This document shows, piece by piece, positions 23,560-34,216 of a stretch of 64,000 nucleotides of DNA. Where the stretch lies: the NCBI GenBank assembly GCA_018417955.1, contig JACTVC010000008.1, positions 372,001 through 436,000 of the forward strand, read 5' to 3'. Source of the stretch: Laccaria trichodermophora. Its lineage: Eukaryota > Basidiomycota > Agaricomycetes > Agaricales > Hydnangiaceae. Both the position numbers and the translations under genes were made by a program. Every line of letters starts with the position of its first letter. The first letter of the stretch is position 1. The notes beneath the pieces were generated by a model. The model made no database searches. It had not been told where the DNA came from and saw only the letters and a program-made list of their open reading frames with translations.

Positions 23560-24390
23560 CTCCCAACCACCACCACCAGCACACACAACGGCGAACAGCA
23601 ATGACCACCCACAACGATGGTGAACAGCAACGACACCCACAACAACCACCCACCACCACGAACAGACGACGACCGACAGCGCACAACAACCACCAAATGA
23701 CACGAGCGCCCACACCACCATCCCATCACTCCCCACCAATGACAAGCGAGGCCCACCATGTCAACAGATGCCCACACCAATGACGACGCACACGATGACG
23801 TCAACAGACACACACGCCCACGCCAACAATGACATGCATGACCATGTTGACGGACCACCACCACGTTGATGGACCACCGCCACGTCAATGGACGACGACG
23901 ACGATGCCACCAACGGACGATGATGCCACCAATGGATGACAACGATGCCAACGGACGACAACAACGCCAATGGATGACAACGACAATGTCGCCAACAGAC
24001 AACGCCACCAACAGATGACGTTGACAATGCCAACGGATGGCCACGTCAATGACGACGAGTGCGTCCTGCTCCACCACGTACACACGGCGATGAGTGTTGT
24101 CCCTCCCCCTTTTCTTTCCCTTCCCCCTTCCTCCTTTCCTTTCCCTTCCCCTGTCCCTCCCCATTTCCATGTACCCCTTTCCTTTCTCCTTCCTCTTTCT
24201 CTGTCTGTCCCTCCTCATTTCCCTGTCCCTACTCCCTTCCCCCTTCCTTTTCCCTGTCCCTACACCCTTCCCCCTTCCTTTTCCCTGTCTCTACACCCTT
24301 CCCCCTACCTTTTCCCTCCCCCTTCCCTGCCCATCCCTTCCTTCCTCCACCCCCATTTATTTCTGCCCCTCTCCTACCCCTTCCTTTGAC
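23560..24390. repeat. Left outer arm: CAACGA satellite plus polypyrimidine tract
   Basis: 23560-24070 has irregular units such as CCAACGGACGACAACG and ACCACCACGTTGATGG. 24090-24390 is a C/T tract with units like CCCTTCCCCCTTCCTTTTCCCT. Same module order as in the elements near 8.2-9.4 kb and 53.4-54.6 kb. Confidence 0.85.
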
Positions 24391-24769
24391 TTAGAATACA
24401 GTAAAATAATCTTTGTGTACCACTTCAATAGATTAGAATTTTAATCTATATAACTGTTCTAAGCAGAAAGTTGTGAGGTTATTATAGAACAAAATATCAT
24501 AATCAATTGACTACATTAGACTTACAATAAATTTGATAGGCATGAAGTCACATGACCTGAACTCTTCCATATGGAATCCAGCACTAGTGGCTACCACTGT
24601 TTATCATAATACCAAGGCATATGCCTAGAGCTAAATATCTATATCTCAAGCATAATTATGAAAGGCCTTTCATTTGACTTGCTTATGTCTCTCATTCATT
24701 TAAATGCTGGGATTCACTCATAAGTTGTAGGAGAATTACCGTTGTGAATTTCATAAAGGTGGCTGGCAA

Positions 24770-25330
24770 TTTCATTACAGATTTTCATACTTATCTCTCA
24801 GTATTTCATTCTGAATTTCATATTTATCCCCACTGCTTTCATTGCGACTTTTCATTATTCAGCTGACAGAATTTCATTCTGAATTTCATATTTATCCCCA
24901 CTGCTTTCATTGTGACTTTTCATTATTCAGCTCTCAAGATTTCATTCTGAATTTCATACTTATCCCCACTGCTTTCATTGCAACTTTTCATTATTCAGCT
25001 CTCAGTATTTCATTCTGAATTTCATATTTATCCCCACTGCTTTCATTGTGACTTTTCATTATTCAGCTCTCAGTATTTCATTCTGAATTTCATATTTATT
25101 CTCACTGCTTTCATTGCAACTTTTCATTATTCAGCTGACAGAATTTCATATTTACCACCACTGCTTTCATTGCAACTTTTCATTATTCAGCTCTCAGTAT
25201 TTCATTCTGAACTTCATATTTATTCCCACTGCTTTCATTGTGACTTTTCATTATTCAGCTCTCAATATTTCATTCTGAATTTCATATTTATCCCCACTGT
25301 TTTCATTGTGACTTTTCATATTTCCCCCAA
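24770..25330. repeat. 68-bp tandem array in left inner arm
   Basis: About eight copies of a 68-bp unit beginning CTGCTTTCATTGTGACTTTT and ending in ATATTTATCCCCA, some shortened. Its inverse is at 27130-27670. Long frames with repeating aromatic residues across it are artefacts of the period. Confidence 0.88.
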
Positions 25331-25975
25331 TATTGTCATTGGGATTTTTCAAATGTATCCCCCACATGTCAGGGTCCATGGAAGTGGTCACATGACCAGT
25401 TACCAAAAATGGTCAAAAACAAAAGTTGTAGCCCTACAGTGTAGCTTCCCAAATCTGTTTGAATTGTATTCTGAAGTGCTCCCATTGTGGAGATATGAGG
25501 TAAAGGAATGTCAAAAGTGTTGCGTTTTTTTTTTGTATTTTGTGTTTTTCTCTATGAAAACAAAACCAAATAATATGATTTCAGTATATTTAGAAAGCTA
25601 AAAGAAAGGGCTACAATTATTGTATCATGGGAAAAATGACCAAAAAAGGAAGGTGCATGCCATACTATAACAGTCAGATATATGACTACAAAAAAGTTGG
25701 ACTTATACTACACAGTTTACTGATGCACTATAAAAGGCTACAAAAGTTGCACTTAGACTACAAAGTTAGGTGTGCACTTTTTCATTAGAAAAGTCTGTAG
25801 TGTCTGCTTTTTGTGTAGTGTGTGCTTTTTCATTAGAAGAGTTTGTAGTGTCTGCCTTTACATTTAAAAAAGTTTGTAGTTGACATGTAGTTTATGGTGT
25901 CTTTGGCCCTATCTATGTTATGGGATGAGGTTGAAGGATTGCCAGTGCTGCAGCATTAGTATTTGACATCATGCA

Positions 25976-26487
25976 TTCTGGCTGAAGGATTGACATGATA
26001 TCATGAGTTTTTGACATGATGACCAACTGGGCTTTTACACTGTCTGCTTTCACATTGATAGCTACTAGCCTGTCCCAAACATAGTCAACTTTGATACAGC
26101 TCTTTGAGGGCTGTAGGATGATGGGCTGATTCATCCTTTGAGGTGTTCTAGGTCATGTTCTAAGTTGACCATGTATTGAGTAGATATCAACATAAATACC
26201 CTTCTCTAGCTTCAAAGCCAACTGGGGCAAGATGTGATATATAATGGGCTGATTCATCTTTTGAGGTGTCTTTAAGTCAGGTCATGTTGCAAGCTGACCA
26301 TGTCTTGGGTAGATATCAACATGAATAGCCTTGTCTAGCTTGAAAGACACCTTGGGCATGATGTGAGAAATTGATGATAGATACAGTGATGTCAATCCTT
26401 CAGCCATATTTCCATATGAACTCACAATTATGTTTTCAGATAGCACAGCAGGTATCAATGGCCTTTCCTACTGTGAAAGACAACTTG
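25976..26487. repeat. Spacer of the palindrome, with an internal direct duplication
   Basis: The only non-palindromic part of the element. It contains two direct copies of about 140 bp built around ATGGGCTGATTCATC(C/T)TTTGAGGTG (near 26121 and 26245), followed by GACCATGT...GGGTAGATATCAACAT. Confidence 0.75.
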
Positions 26488-27129
26488 TGCATGATGTCAA
26501 ATACCAATGCTGCAGCACTGGCAATCCTTCAACCTCATCCCATAACATAGATAGGGCCAAAGACACCATAAACTCATGTCAACTACAAACTTTTTTAAAT
26601 GAAAAAAGGCAGACACTACAAACTCTTCTAATGAAAAAGCACACACTACACAAAAAGCAGACACTACAGACTTTTCTAATGAAAAAGTGCACACCTAACT
26701 TTGTAGTCTAAGTGCAACTTTTGTAGCCTTTTATAGTGCATCAGTAAACTGTGTAGTATAAGTCCAACTTTTTTGTAGTCATATATCTGACTGTTATAGT
26801 ATGGCATGCACCTTCCTTTTTTGGTCATTTTTCCCATGATACAATAATTGTAGCCCTTTCTTTTAGCTTTCTAAATATACTGAAATCATATTATTTGGTT
26901 TTGTTTTCATAGAGAAAAACACAAAATACAAAAAAAAAACGCAACACTTTTGACATTCCTTTACCTCATATCTCCACAATGGGAGCACTTCAGAATACAA
27001 TTCAAACAGATTTGGGAAGCTACACTGTAGGGCTACAACTTTTGTTTTTGACCATTTTTGGTAACTGGTCATGTGACCACTTCCATGGACCCTGACATGT
27101 GGGGGATACATTTGAAAAATCCCAATGAC

Positions 27130-27670
27130 AATATTGGGGGAAATATGAAAAGTCACAATGAAAACAGTGGGGATAAATATGAAATTCAGAATGAAATATT
27201 GAGAGCTGAATAATGAAAAGTCACAATGAAAGCAGTGGGAATAAATATGAAGTTCAGAATGAAATACTGAGAGCTGAATAATGAAAAGTTGCAATGAAAG
27301 CAGTGGTGGTAAATATGAAATTCTGTCAGCTGAATAATGAAAAGTTGCAATGAAAGCAGTGAGAATAAATATGAAATTCAGAATGAAATACTGAGAGCTG
27401 AATAATGAAAAGTCACAATGAAAGCAGTGGGGATAAATATGAAATTCTGTCAGCTGAATAATGAAAAGTTGCAATGAAAGCAGTGGGGATAAGTATGAAA
27501 TTCAGAATGAAATCTTGAGAGCTGAATAATGAAAAGTCACAATGAAAGCAGTGGGGATAAATATGAAATTCAGAATGAAATTCTGTCAGCTGAATAATGA
27601 AAAGTCGCAATGAAAGCAGTGGGGATAAATATGAAATTCAGAATGAAATACTGAGAGATAAGTATGAAAA
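27130..27670. repeat. 68-bp tandem array in right inner arm (inverted copy)
   Basis: Inverse of the left array with a slightly different copy number and order of short and full units. This shows that the arms have exchanged or lost units since they formed. Confidence 0.88.
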
Positions 27671-28069
27671 TCTGTAATGAAATTGCCAGCCACCTTTATG
27701 AAATTCACAACGGTAATTCTCCTACAACTTATGAGTGAATCCCAGCATTTAAATGAATGAGAGACATAAGCAAGTCAAATGAAAGGCCTTTCATAATTAT
27801 GCTTGAGATATAGATATTTAGCTCTAGGCATATGCCTTGGTATTATGATAAACAGTGGTAGCCACTAGTGCTGGATTCCATATGGAAGAGTTCAGGTCAT
27901 GTGACTTCATGCCTATCAAATTTATTGTAAGTCTAATGTAGTCAATTGATTATGATATTTTGTTCTATAATAACCTCACAACTTTCTGCTTAGAACAGTT
28001 ATATAGATTAAAATTCTAATCTATTGAAGTGGTACACAAAGATTATTTTACTGTATTCTAAGTCAAAGG

Positions 28070-29000
28070 AAGGGGGTAGGAGAGGGGCAGAAATAAATGG
28101 GGGTGGAGGAAGGAAGGGATGGGCAGGGAAGGGGGAGGGAAAAGGTAGGGGGAAGGGTGTAGAGACAGGGAAAAGGAAGGGTGAAGGGTGTAGGGACAGG
28201 GAAAAGGAAGGGGGAAGGGTGTAGGGACAGGGAAGAGAAGGGGGAAGGGTGACAGGGAAAAGGAAGGGAGTAGGGACAAGGAAATGAGGAGGGACAGACA
28301 GTGAAAGATGGAGGAGAAAGGAAAGGGGTACATGGAAATGGGGAGGGACAGGGGAAGGGAAAGGAAAGGAGGAAGGGGGGAGGGAAAGAAAAGGGGGAGG
28401 GACAACACTCATCGCCGTGTGTACGTGGTGGAGCAGGACGCGCTCATCGTCGTTGATGTGGCTGTCCATTGGCATCATCGACGTTGTCTGTTGGCGTCAT
28501 TGTCTGTTGGTGGCGTCGTCTGTTGGCGGCGTCGTCTGTTGGCGGCGTCGTCTGTTGGCGGCGTCGTCTGTTGGCGGCGTCGTCTGTTGGCAGCGTCGTC
28601 TGTTGGCAATGTTGTCATTGTCGTCCATTGGCGTCGTTGTCATCTGTTGGTGGCATTGTTGTTGTCGTCCATTGACATGGCAGTGGTCCGTTGATGTGGT
28701 GGTGGTCCATCAATGTGGCAGTGGTCCGTTGACGTGGTCGTGCACATTGTTGTTGGTGTGGGCGTGCATGTCTGTTGACGTCATCGTTGGTGTGGGCATC
28801 CATTGACATGGTGGGCCTCGCTTGTCATTGGTGGGGAGTGATGGGATGGTGGTGTGGGCACTCGTGTCATTTGGTGGTCATTGTGCGCTGTCCGTCGTTG
28901 TCTGTTCATGGTGGTGGGTGGTTGTTGTGGGCATCATCGCCGTTCGCCGTCGTTGTGGGTGGTCATCACTGTTTGCTGTTGTGTGTGCTGGTGGTGGTGG
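28070..29000. repeat. Right outer arm: polypurine tract plus GTCGTCTGTTGGCG satellite
   Basis: 28070-28400 is G/A-rich. 28495-28620 contains a clean run of about 19-bp units (GTCGTCTGTTGGCGGC), sharper than anything in the left arm, so the satellite expanded locally after the arms separated. Confidence 0.85.
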
Positions 29001-29109
29001 TTGGGAGAAAGGAAGCCACATCACATGTCATGACAATGGCATCATGTTTGTACTCCCACATGAGATCACATGTATATCTCACATGTTTATGATCTCATGT
29101 GAGGGAATT

Positions 29110-29480
29110 TTCCTGCTGGACGGTCCACGCAATCCAATGGAATCCACCTGGAATGATCCATGAAATCCATGTGGAATCCATAGTGAATATGGAATAAAAA
29201 AATAGCTGGGGACTCAGCCAAAAATATTCCATATGGAATCCACAGAAGGGATGGTGGAATCCAGCCATTCCACATGGATTCCATATGGAAAACCCCAGGG
29301 AGTGTAAAGACCTCGACCAGACTTCCAAACACTAACACCTTCTGCCTTTTCCCTCCCTTCCTTTTCCTTCCCACTTTCTTTTCCCTCCCCTTCCTTTTTC
29401 TTTGTCCATCTCCCCTCCCTTTTCTCTCCCCCTTCCTTGTGCATCCCTCCTCTTTTTCTCTCCCCTTTCCCCATGCCTCC
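29110..29480. mobile_element. Fragment of a satellite-type TIR element
   Basis: 29125-29290 is dense in TGGAATCCA/GGATTCCA subterminal repeats and ends in GGGAGTGTAAAGACCT (about 29297-29312), closely matching the right terminus of the hAT-like element at 13119. A C/T-rich tract (29340-29480) follows. Only pieces are present; boundaries are uncertain. Confidence 0.5.
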
Positions 29481-29819
29481 CCCCTTCCTTGTGCCTCTTT
29501 TTCTCAGAAATTTCATCCTTTCCCAACCCTTTTATCAGCATGTATCAATTTTGCATCACATCTGAAAACAAAGGATCCATTTGCTTTGGCTTTCCTCTTA
29601 ATCTTACCCATCAGTCTAACCTTTACTACAATTTCACTAACATGAAAATGCTTTGAATATTTCAGCTTTTGTTCACCCTTTACAGGTGTGGTAAAGGCAA
29701 AGCAAAGTTCTTGGCCTGGATTTTTAAAAATCCCATGCCTTTCCCAACATGAAATACTTTAAATATAATCAGAATGTTCCTGAAAAGAAAAAGTGTCACA
29801 CTTTCTCAGGATATTCTAA
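29481..29819. other. Intergenic DNA without recognised features
   Basis: AT-rich sequence between element fragments; I see no gene, repeat unit or terminus in it. Confidence 0.35.
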
Positions 29820-30083
29820 CTGGTAATATTGGGCAATGTTTCTCGTGTGGTGATTGTTGAGAGAGAAAGGTGATGTGACATGTGACATATGCACATGATG
29901 CATCCAAGCACATGTCCATGGGTCATGTGACTCATCACATGCATGAAGCCTCAGACTAGTCCTGTCTGAAAATCCCAATGGACCCCCACAGGACTGAAAA
30001 AATTGGCTGGTACATCAGCCAATACTCAGTCCTGGGACTGTGCAGGAATCCTCATGAATCTGTGGTGGACAAAAAAGACCTCT
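29820..30083. mobile_element. End fragment of the TIR family found at 53157-54827
   Basis: In inverse orientation, 29860-30083 matches the left end of the 53157 element: GAGAGAAAGGTGA-GTGAC, TGGGTCATGTGACTCATC, CTGTCTGAAAATCC, GGACCCCCACAGGACTG and AATTGGCTGGTACATCAGCC all recur in order. It ends near TGTGGTGGACAAAAAAGACC, the counterpart of that element's terminus. The rest of the element is absent. Confidence 0.75.
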
Positions 30084-30295
30084 GGAAAGGCTTTGTTTTC
30101 AGTCAGTTACTGAAATTTTCAGATAGTCATCACAATCTTAACATGTATAAGATATCACAGAGGTCAATTGTTACAAAAGTTTTCATGAAGCTATTTGAAC
30201 AAGTTATTGACCTCTGTGAAGTAAGAGTTTATAATTGGTATATCTTCACAAATTTTTCAAGATCTTCCAACAGACAGTAAGTAATGATCAGGCCA
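30083..30295 (+). pseudogene. 3' exon fragment of an NLR-like gene (paralogue of 30545-34216)
   Basis: On the plus strand this stretch reads ...SIVTKVFMKLFEQVIDLCE, clearly related to SMITRNLIKIFQEVIDLYE at the end of exon 2 of the NLR-like gene, which lies on the minus strand. It is followed by the same GTAAGA donor, a similar intron ending CCAACAG, the triplet ACA and a GTAAGT donor. So it keeps the start of the micro-exon array. The copy is cut at its 5' side by a TIR-element end and its 3' side runs into the tail of the other copy, giving a tail-to-tail arrangement. Confidence 0.75.
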
Positions 30296-30544
30296 CAATG
30301 CTGTAGGGTGGAAGTCTCAGCAATGAATATGTCATATACAAACACCACAAGAGACTGAAACTGAAACTGAGTACATAGAATTTTTGCTTCTCCTTAGTAT
30401 CTACATAACTCAATGATAGACATGTAAAAGAAACTATTAGTATAGGAGATGTAGCAACCACTAAGAGGAATAGAGATGGTGAACAAGAAGAAATAAAACA
30501 GATAAATACACATACAAAACTTGACAGTTTGCAAAGAAATAGGC

Positions 30545-33500
30545 TCATTGTAATCTGGATAGCTGTGTCTCTCTCTATATATTTTGAACATGAATATTGA
30601 GTAAGTGGTAACAGATAGAAAAAAAGCATACCCTCTAAAAATGGGAGAGTTGTATGACACCAAAGATTCTAATATGGTAGAAAATGGAGTTGACTTGCCC
30701 ACTATATATTGGAAATAAGTGACCTGGTTAAATAATGTGAAGAAGTACATACTTTCTAACAAAGAGAATGGTTGAAAGAGGAGCTGGAATTGGAAATGGA
30801 TCAAAGACATACAAGCTACAAAACATGAGCATTCTTCTATAATAAGAAATAAAAACATACAATCTGATTTAGAATAATCATATATCAGAGTGATGGAAAT
30901 GAGAGTGAATGGACAACCTACAGTCTAAAAAAATGAAGTGAAGAGATGTTATATAATTGGTCTATAGAATGCTTAAACTTGACTAACCTCCTTAAAAGAT
31001 ATTGATTGAAGATTGATTACCTGATAAAGAATAATTACTGAATAGATACAGATTGAAAAACAAAATGTACAAAATAAAACTTACAAGATATGCAGGAGAG
31101 ACCACATACTTTCTTAAGAAAAGTAAGGAGAGATAGTGTGATAAGAGTAATTCATGGCCAAAAGCAAAGAAACTCACTGGCTAAAAAGAAGCACCAAAAT
31201 ATGTGTTACCAGAAGGGTGTACATTAAAAACCAGGCCAGCTCACAAACTGAAACAAGACAGGCCACAGTCAGTCTCACCAGAAGAGTGCACATTAAAAAC
31301 CAGGCCAACTCACAAACTGAAACAAGACAGGCCACAGTCAGTCTCACCAGAAGAGTGCACATTAAAAACCAGGCCAACTCACAGACTAAAACAAGACTGG
31401 CCACAGTCAGTCTCACCAGAAGAGTGCACATCAAAAACCAGACCAACTCACCCTCTGAAACAAGACAGGCCACAGTTAGTCTCACCAGAAGAACACACAT
31501 TAAAAACCAGGCTGACTCACCCTCTGAAACATGACAGGCCACAGTCAGGCTTACCACAAGAGTACACATAAAAACCAGGCCAACTCACATCCTGAAACAA
31601 GACAGGCCACAGTCAGTGTCACCAGAAGAGTGCATGTCAAAAACCAGACCAACTTACTTTCTGTAAAAGAATGGCCAGAGCATGTGTTTTCTAAGTGTGC
31701 AAAATCAAATGCAGGAAAGCATACTTCCTGAAATAGGGAAAAGCACATCATAATCACCAGAACAGTACACAAGAAAGGGAAAGGCCAGAGAATGAGTCAG
31801 CATATTAGTTAATATTTAATAGGGGAACAACTCACAGTCTAGCAAATGGTAGTTGTAGAAGAGAATTGAGTCAGAACATAGTTATTTCAGACACTTAATA
31901 ATAACTTACCCACTAAAGAAATCCCTTATATTCATTCAGAGACAATGTAAATAGACCATATTTCACCTTCTAAATTCATAAACATGAACATTAGCTGTAC
32001 AAGTAGCAAGGTCAACAGTAATACTTACTTTCTGAAAGAAACAGGCAGCTGCTCATAAGATGTGACATATTATGCAAAATCTTGGCCCACATACTAATGA
32101 CAACCATGAGAATAGATAAAAACTTGAACAATTTGTAGACATACATTCTGCAAGAAAAAACAACAGTCAGAATAAATCTATTCTTCTCTTGATGATTGTT
32201 TTGTTCTTACTTCCTGTGCTTTATCAATGGCAATAAAATTTTCTTTTAAATTGTCTTACATTCTATAAAATAGATCAATATGCTATTTTGATACATCTTA
32301 GTCACTGTATACAACCACATACCTCCTATTAACCTTACAGATTAACTTGTGAGCAGCATCACACTCCTGTTACTTACTGTCTGTTGGAAGATCTCAATAA
32401 ATAACCAGACATGTCTCCATTATAAACTCTTACTTCATATAAATCAATGACTTCTTGAAATATCTTGATCAAATTCCTTGTAATCATTGACCCTTGCAAT
32501 GTCTTATACCTGTCAGGAAATGATAACCATTTCAGAGAATTGCAATAACTCACCTGAAAAAAAATCTTTCCATCCTTCACACAACTTAACATCCTAGCCC
32601 TCTGAGAACCTGGAAAAGTCAGCATGGTATTATACCATGTTTTACTCTGAAAAATCAGTAACTTTTTAATGAGAGTTACCATAGCAGTCATAATTGTTTC
32701 ATCCACATTTGATCCTTGCTCCTGGAATGCCAAAAGAATATGGTGTGGCCAATTAAGGGAAGCATACTTGACCACATCACCCTCAAAAAAGTCTTTTGGA
32801 GGATATTTGACCAGATGCTGCAAAGACAGTACAGCTAGATGAACATGTTGCAGAGGAGGATTGATAAAATATTGCTTTGATCGTGATTGGATGGTCAAAA
32901 AATCCCAGAGAGATGTGTGATAGAGCATAATTGGCTTATCATCATCTCCAGGAATTTTGATAATGGACTGTACTTGCAATAGCCCACAAATGACCTCCTC
33001 ACACTGAAGAGAGAGGAGAGAGCTGAGAAAGGAAATGGATTTGTTCTCTGTCAGAACCATGATTGTTCCAAGAATCTGACAGAAGTCTTCTGTCCAAGAA
33101 GCAGAAGAGAGGACTTGTTCATAGAGTAAATCTAGACCATTAGCTCCTGATGCCAGAAGTTTTTGCAAGGCTCTGTGTGGCATGGGATTTCCACCAACAC
33201 ATTGGACCAATGTAGTAGAAAATGCAAATGAACTACCAGCCTTGTGAAGAAGAATAGTGAGATCACCAGCTGATGGCCAGGGCTTTGGTATTTTCTGCAT
33301 GACTCGCTGATTTTGGTGATAGATAGAATCAAATGCCCTCCGAAAATGTACTTTGATGTCTGGACGAGCATCAAAATCCTGTAGCTCCAGACAGTGTAAA
33401 AAACGAGCTTCAGAACTATCAAACTGTTTTCGAATATGTTCCTCTACCCTGCTAGTGAGGAGAATCCGGAAAGGAAAATATGTCCCCCCAGAAGATGCAC

Positions 33501-34216
33501 TGAGCAGGACATCAATGAAGTTAGCCATCTCAGCTTTATCATCACATTCATCAAGAGCATCAATAACAACAACAGAGCTATAGGAGATTCGTGAAGTGTT
33601 GAGATGGATTGGGTCTATGATGAGCCTTTGAAGTCGATGAGCCATAGAGACAGTCAACCCGAGCAGGGCTGGCTCATTCTCAAGAGCACGTTCAATAGAT
33701 GGCTTTGCACCAGGAACAGTGAGAGAGATCTGATGGGCAAGAGTAGGAATCAGGCGAGATATATGGCTGCGTTCACCAGCCCCTCGTAAAAAGAAGAAGC
33801 TCCCTAAGAGGCGGCCCTCTGCAGCATAGCGCTCCGCAATGGTTTGCGCCAATGCCGATTTGCCATAGCCAGCTGGTCCGTTAAGCCAACAGACAACAGC
33901 TCGCTTCTCATTGTCATGGCCATCGAGCCGCTGTCGGATCTGGGCAATCACCTCCAAACGAGTGCCAGGATCACATCGAGGGACGTGACCTGCGCGAGTA
34001 TGTGTAGCATTACTGACAGGCCCAAGCAAGCTCGCTAGACCTATGTGTCATCAGTTGTATGAGTGGTATTGATGGATTGTGAAACTTTGACGTACTTGGA
34101 GCGGGCAGAGGGCCATGAAGAACAACATTGCCGCCGGCGTTTATGACCTGTGCGTTTCCAGATATGGTGGTTCCGATAGCGTTTTGCAGGAGCGTGGTAA
34201 ATGACGAAGAATCCAT
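30545..34216 (-). CDS. NLR-like NACHT NTPase with a 3' array of 27 three-nucleotide exons
   Basis: Exon 1 (34216-34096; MDSSSFTTLLQNAIG) and exon 2 (34040-32434), joined across a 55-nt intron, give exactly 576 codons. NACHT motifs: Walker A GPAGYGKSALAQ (about 33870) and Walker B VVVIDALDECDD (about 33540-33575). Fungal STAND NTPases of this class are thought to act in non-self recognition. After GAA|GTAAGA at 32434 the minus strand shows acceptor-triplet-donor 27 times. Lowest base of each triplet, in transcript order: 32378, 32323, 32260, 32211, 32145, 32091, 32029, 31967, 31910, 31836, 31725, 31658, 31589, 31521, 31452, 31383, 31314, 31245, 31178, 31110, 30988, 30922, 30861, 30813, 30753, 30699, 30632. 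Introns are 45-119 nt. A last exon (30574-30545) adds nine codons and TGA, for 612 aa. Splicing is inferred; read-through would instead stop at 32374. Confidence 0.72.
31181..31661 (-). repeat. 69-bp tandem repeat = one intron plus one 3-nt exon
   Basis: Seven consecutive units of 68-69 bp. Read on the minus strand, each is GTGAGTTGGCCTGG..., an ACTGAC branch-site-like element, CTTGTTTCAG, and a variable triplet (AAA, GAT, AGG, AGG, TCT, TTT, TTT). The 66-nt part keeps donor, branch-like and acceptor signals while the triplet varies. Outside this block the introns are unrelated in sequence but keep the same spacing. Confidence 0.9.

Larger units (their letters stand above)
23470..29115. mobile_element. 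Large palindromic (foldback) element, about 5.6 kb
   Basis: Two arms of about 2.5 kb in inverted orientation flank a spacer of about 510 bp. Outer parts: ACG/CAACGA-type satellite (23560-24070) and polypyrimidine tract (24090-24390) on the left, mirrored as polypurine tract (28070-28400) and GTCGTCTGTTGGCG satellite (28400-29000) on the right. Inner parts, 24391-25975 and 26488-28061, are nearly identical inverted copies with a few small indels, including a 68-bp tandem array. Both outermost ends carry GATGCCATTGTCA-type sequence followed by a region with ATGAGAT motifs, but the termini have diverged and I could not define a TIR or target duplication precisely. No transposase; long open frames are by-products of the tandem arrays. 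Confidence 0.85.

Noticed and set aside
24978..25601. 207-codon frame with repeating aromatic residues, and its inverted twin at 26863-27474
   Set aside because: Product of a 68-bp tandem unit (not a multiple of three) with changing frames; nothing resembles a protein family.
31154..31571. Repeat protein of 23-residue units on the plus strand
   Set aside because: 69 is divisible by three, so an open repeat frame is expected on several frames; the splice-signal reading on the minus strand explains the conserved parts better.
31181..31661. CRISPR-like array
   Set aside because: The whole 69-bp unit is repeated without spacers.
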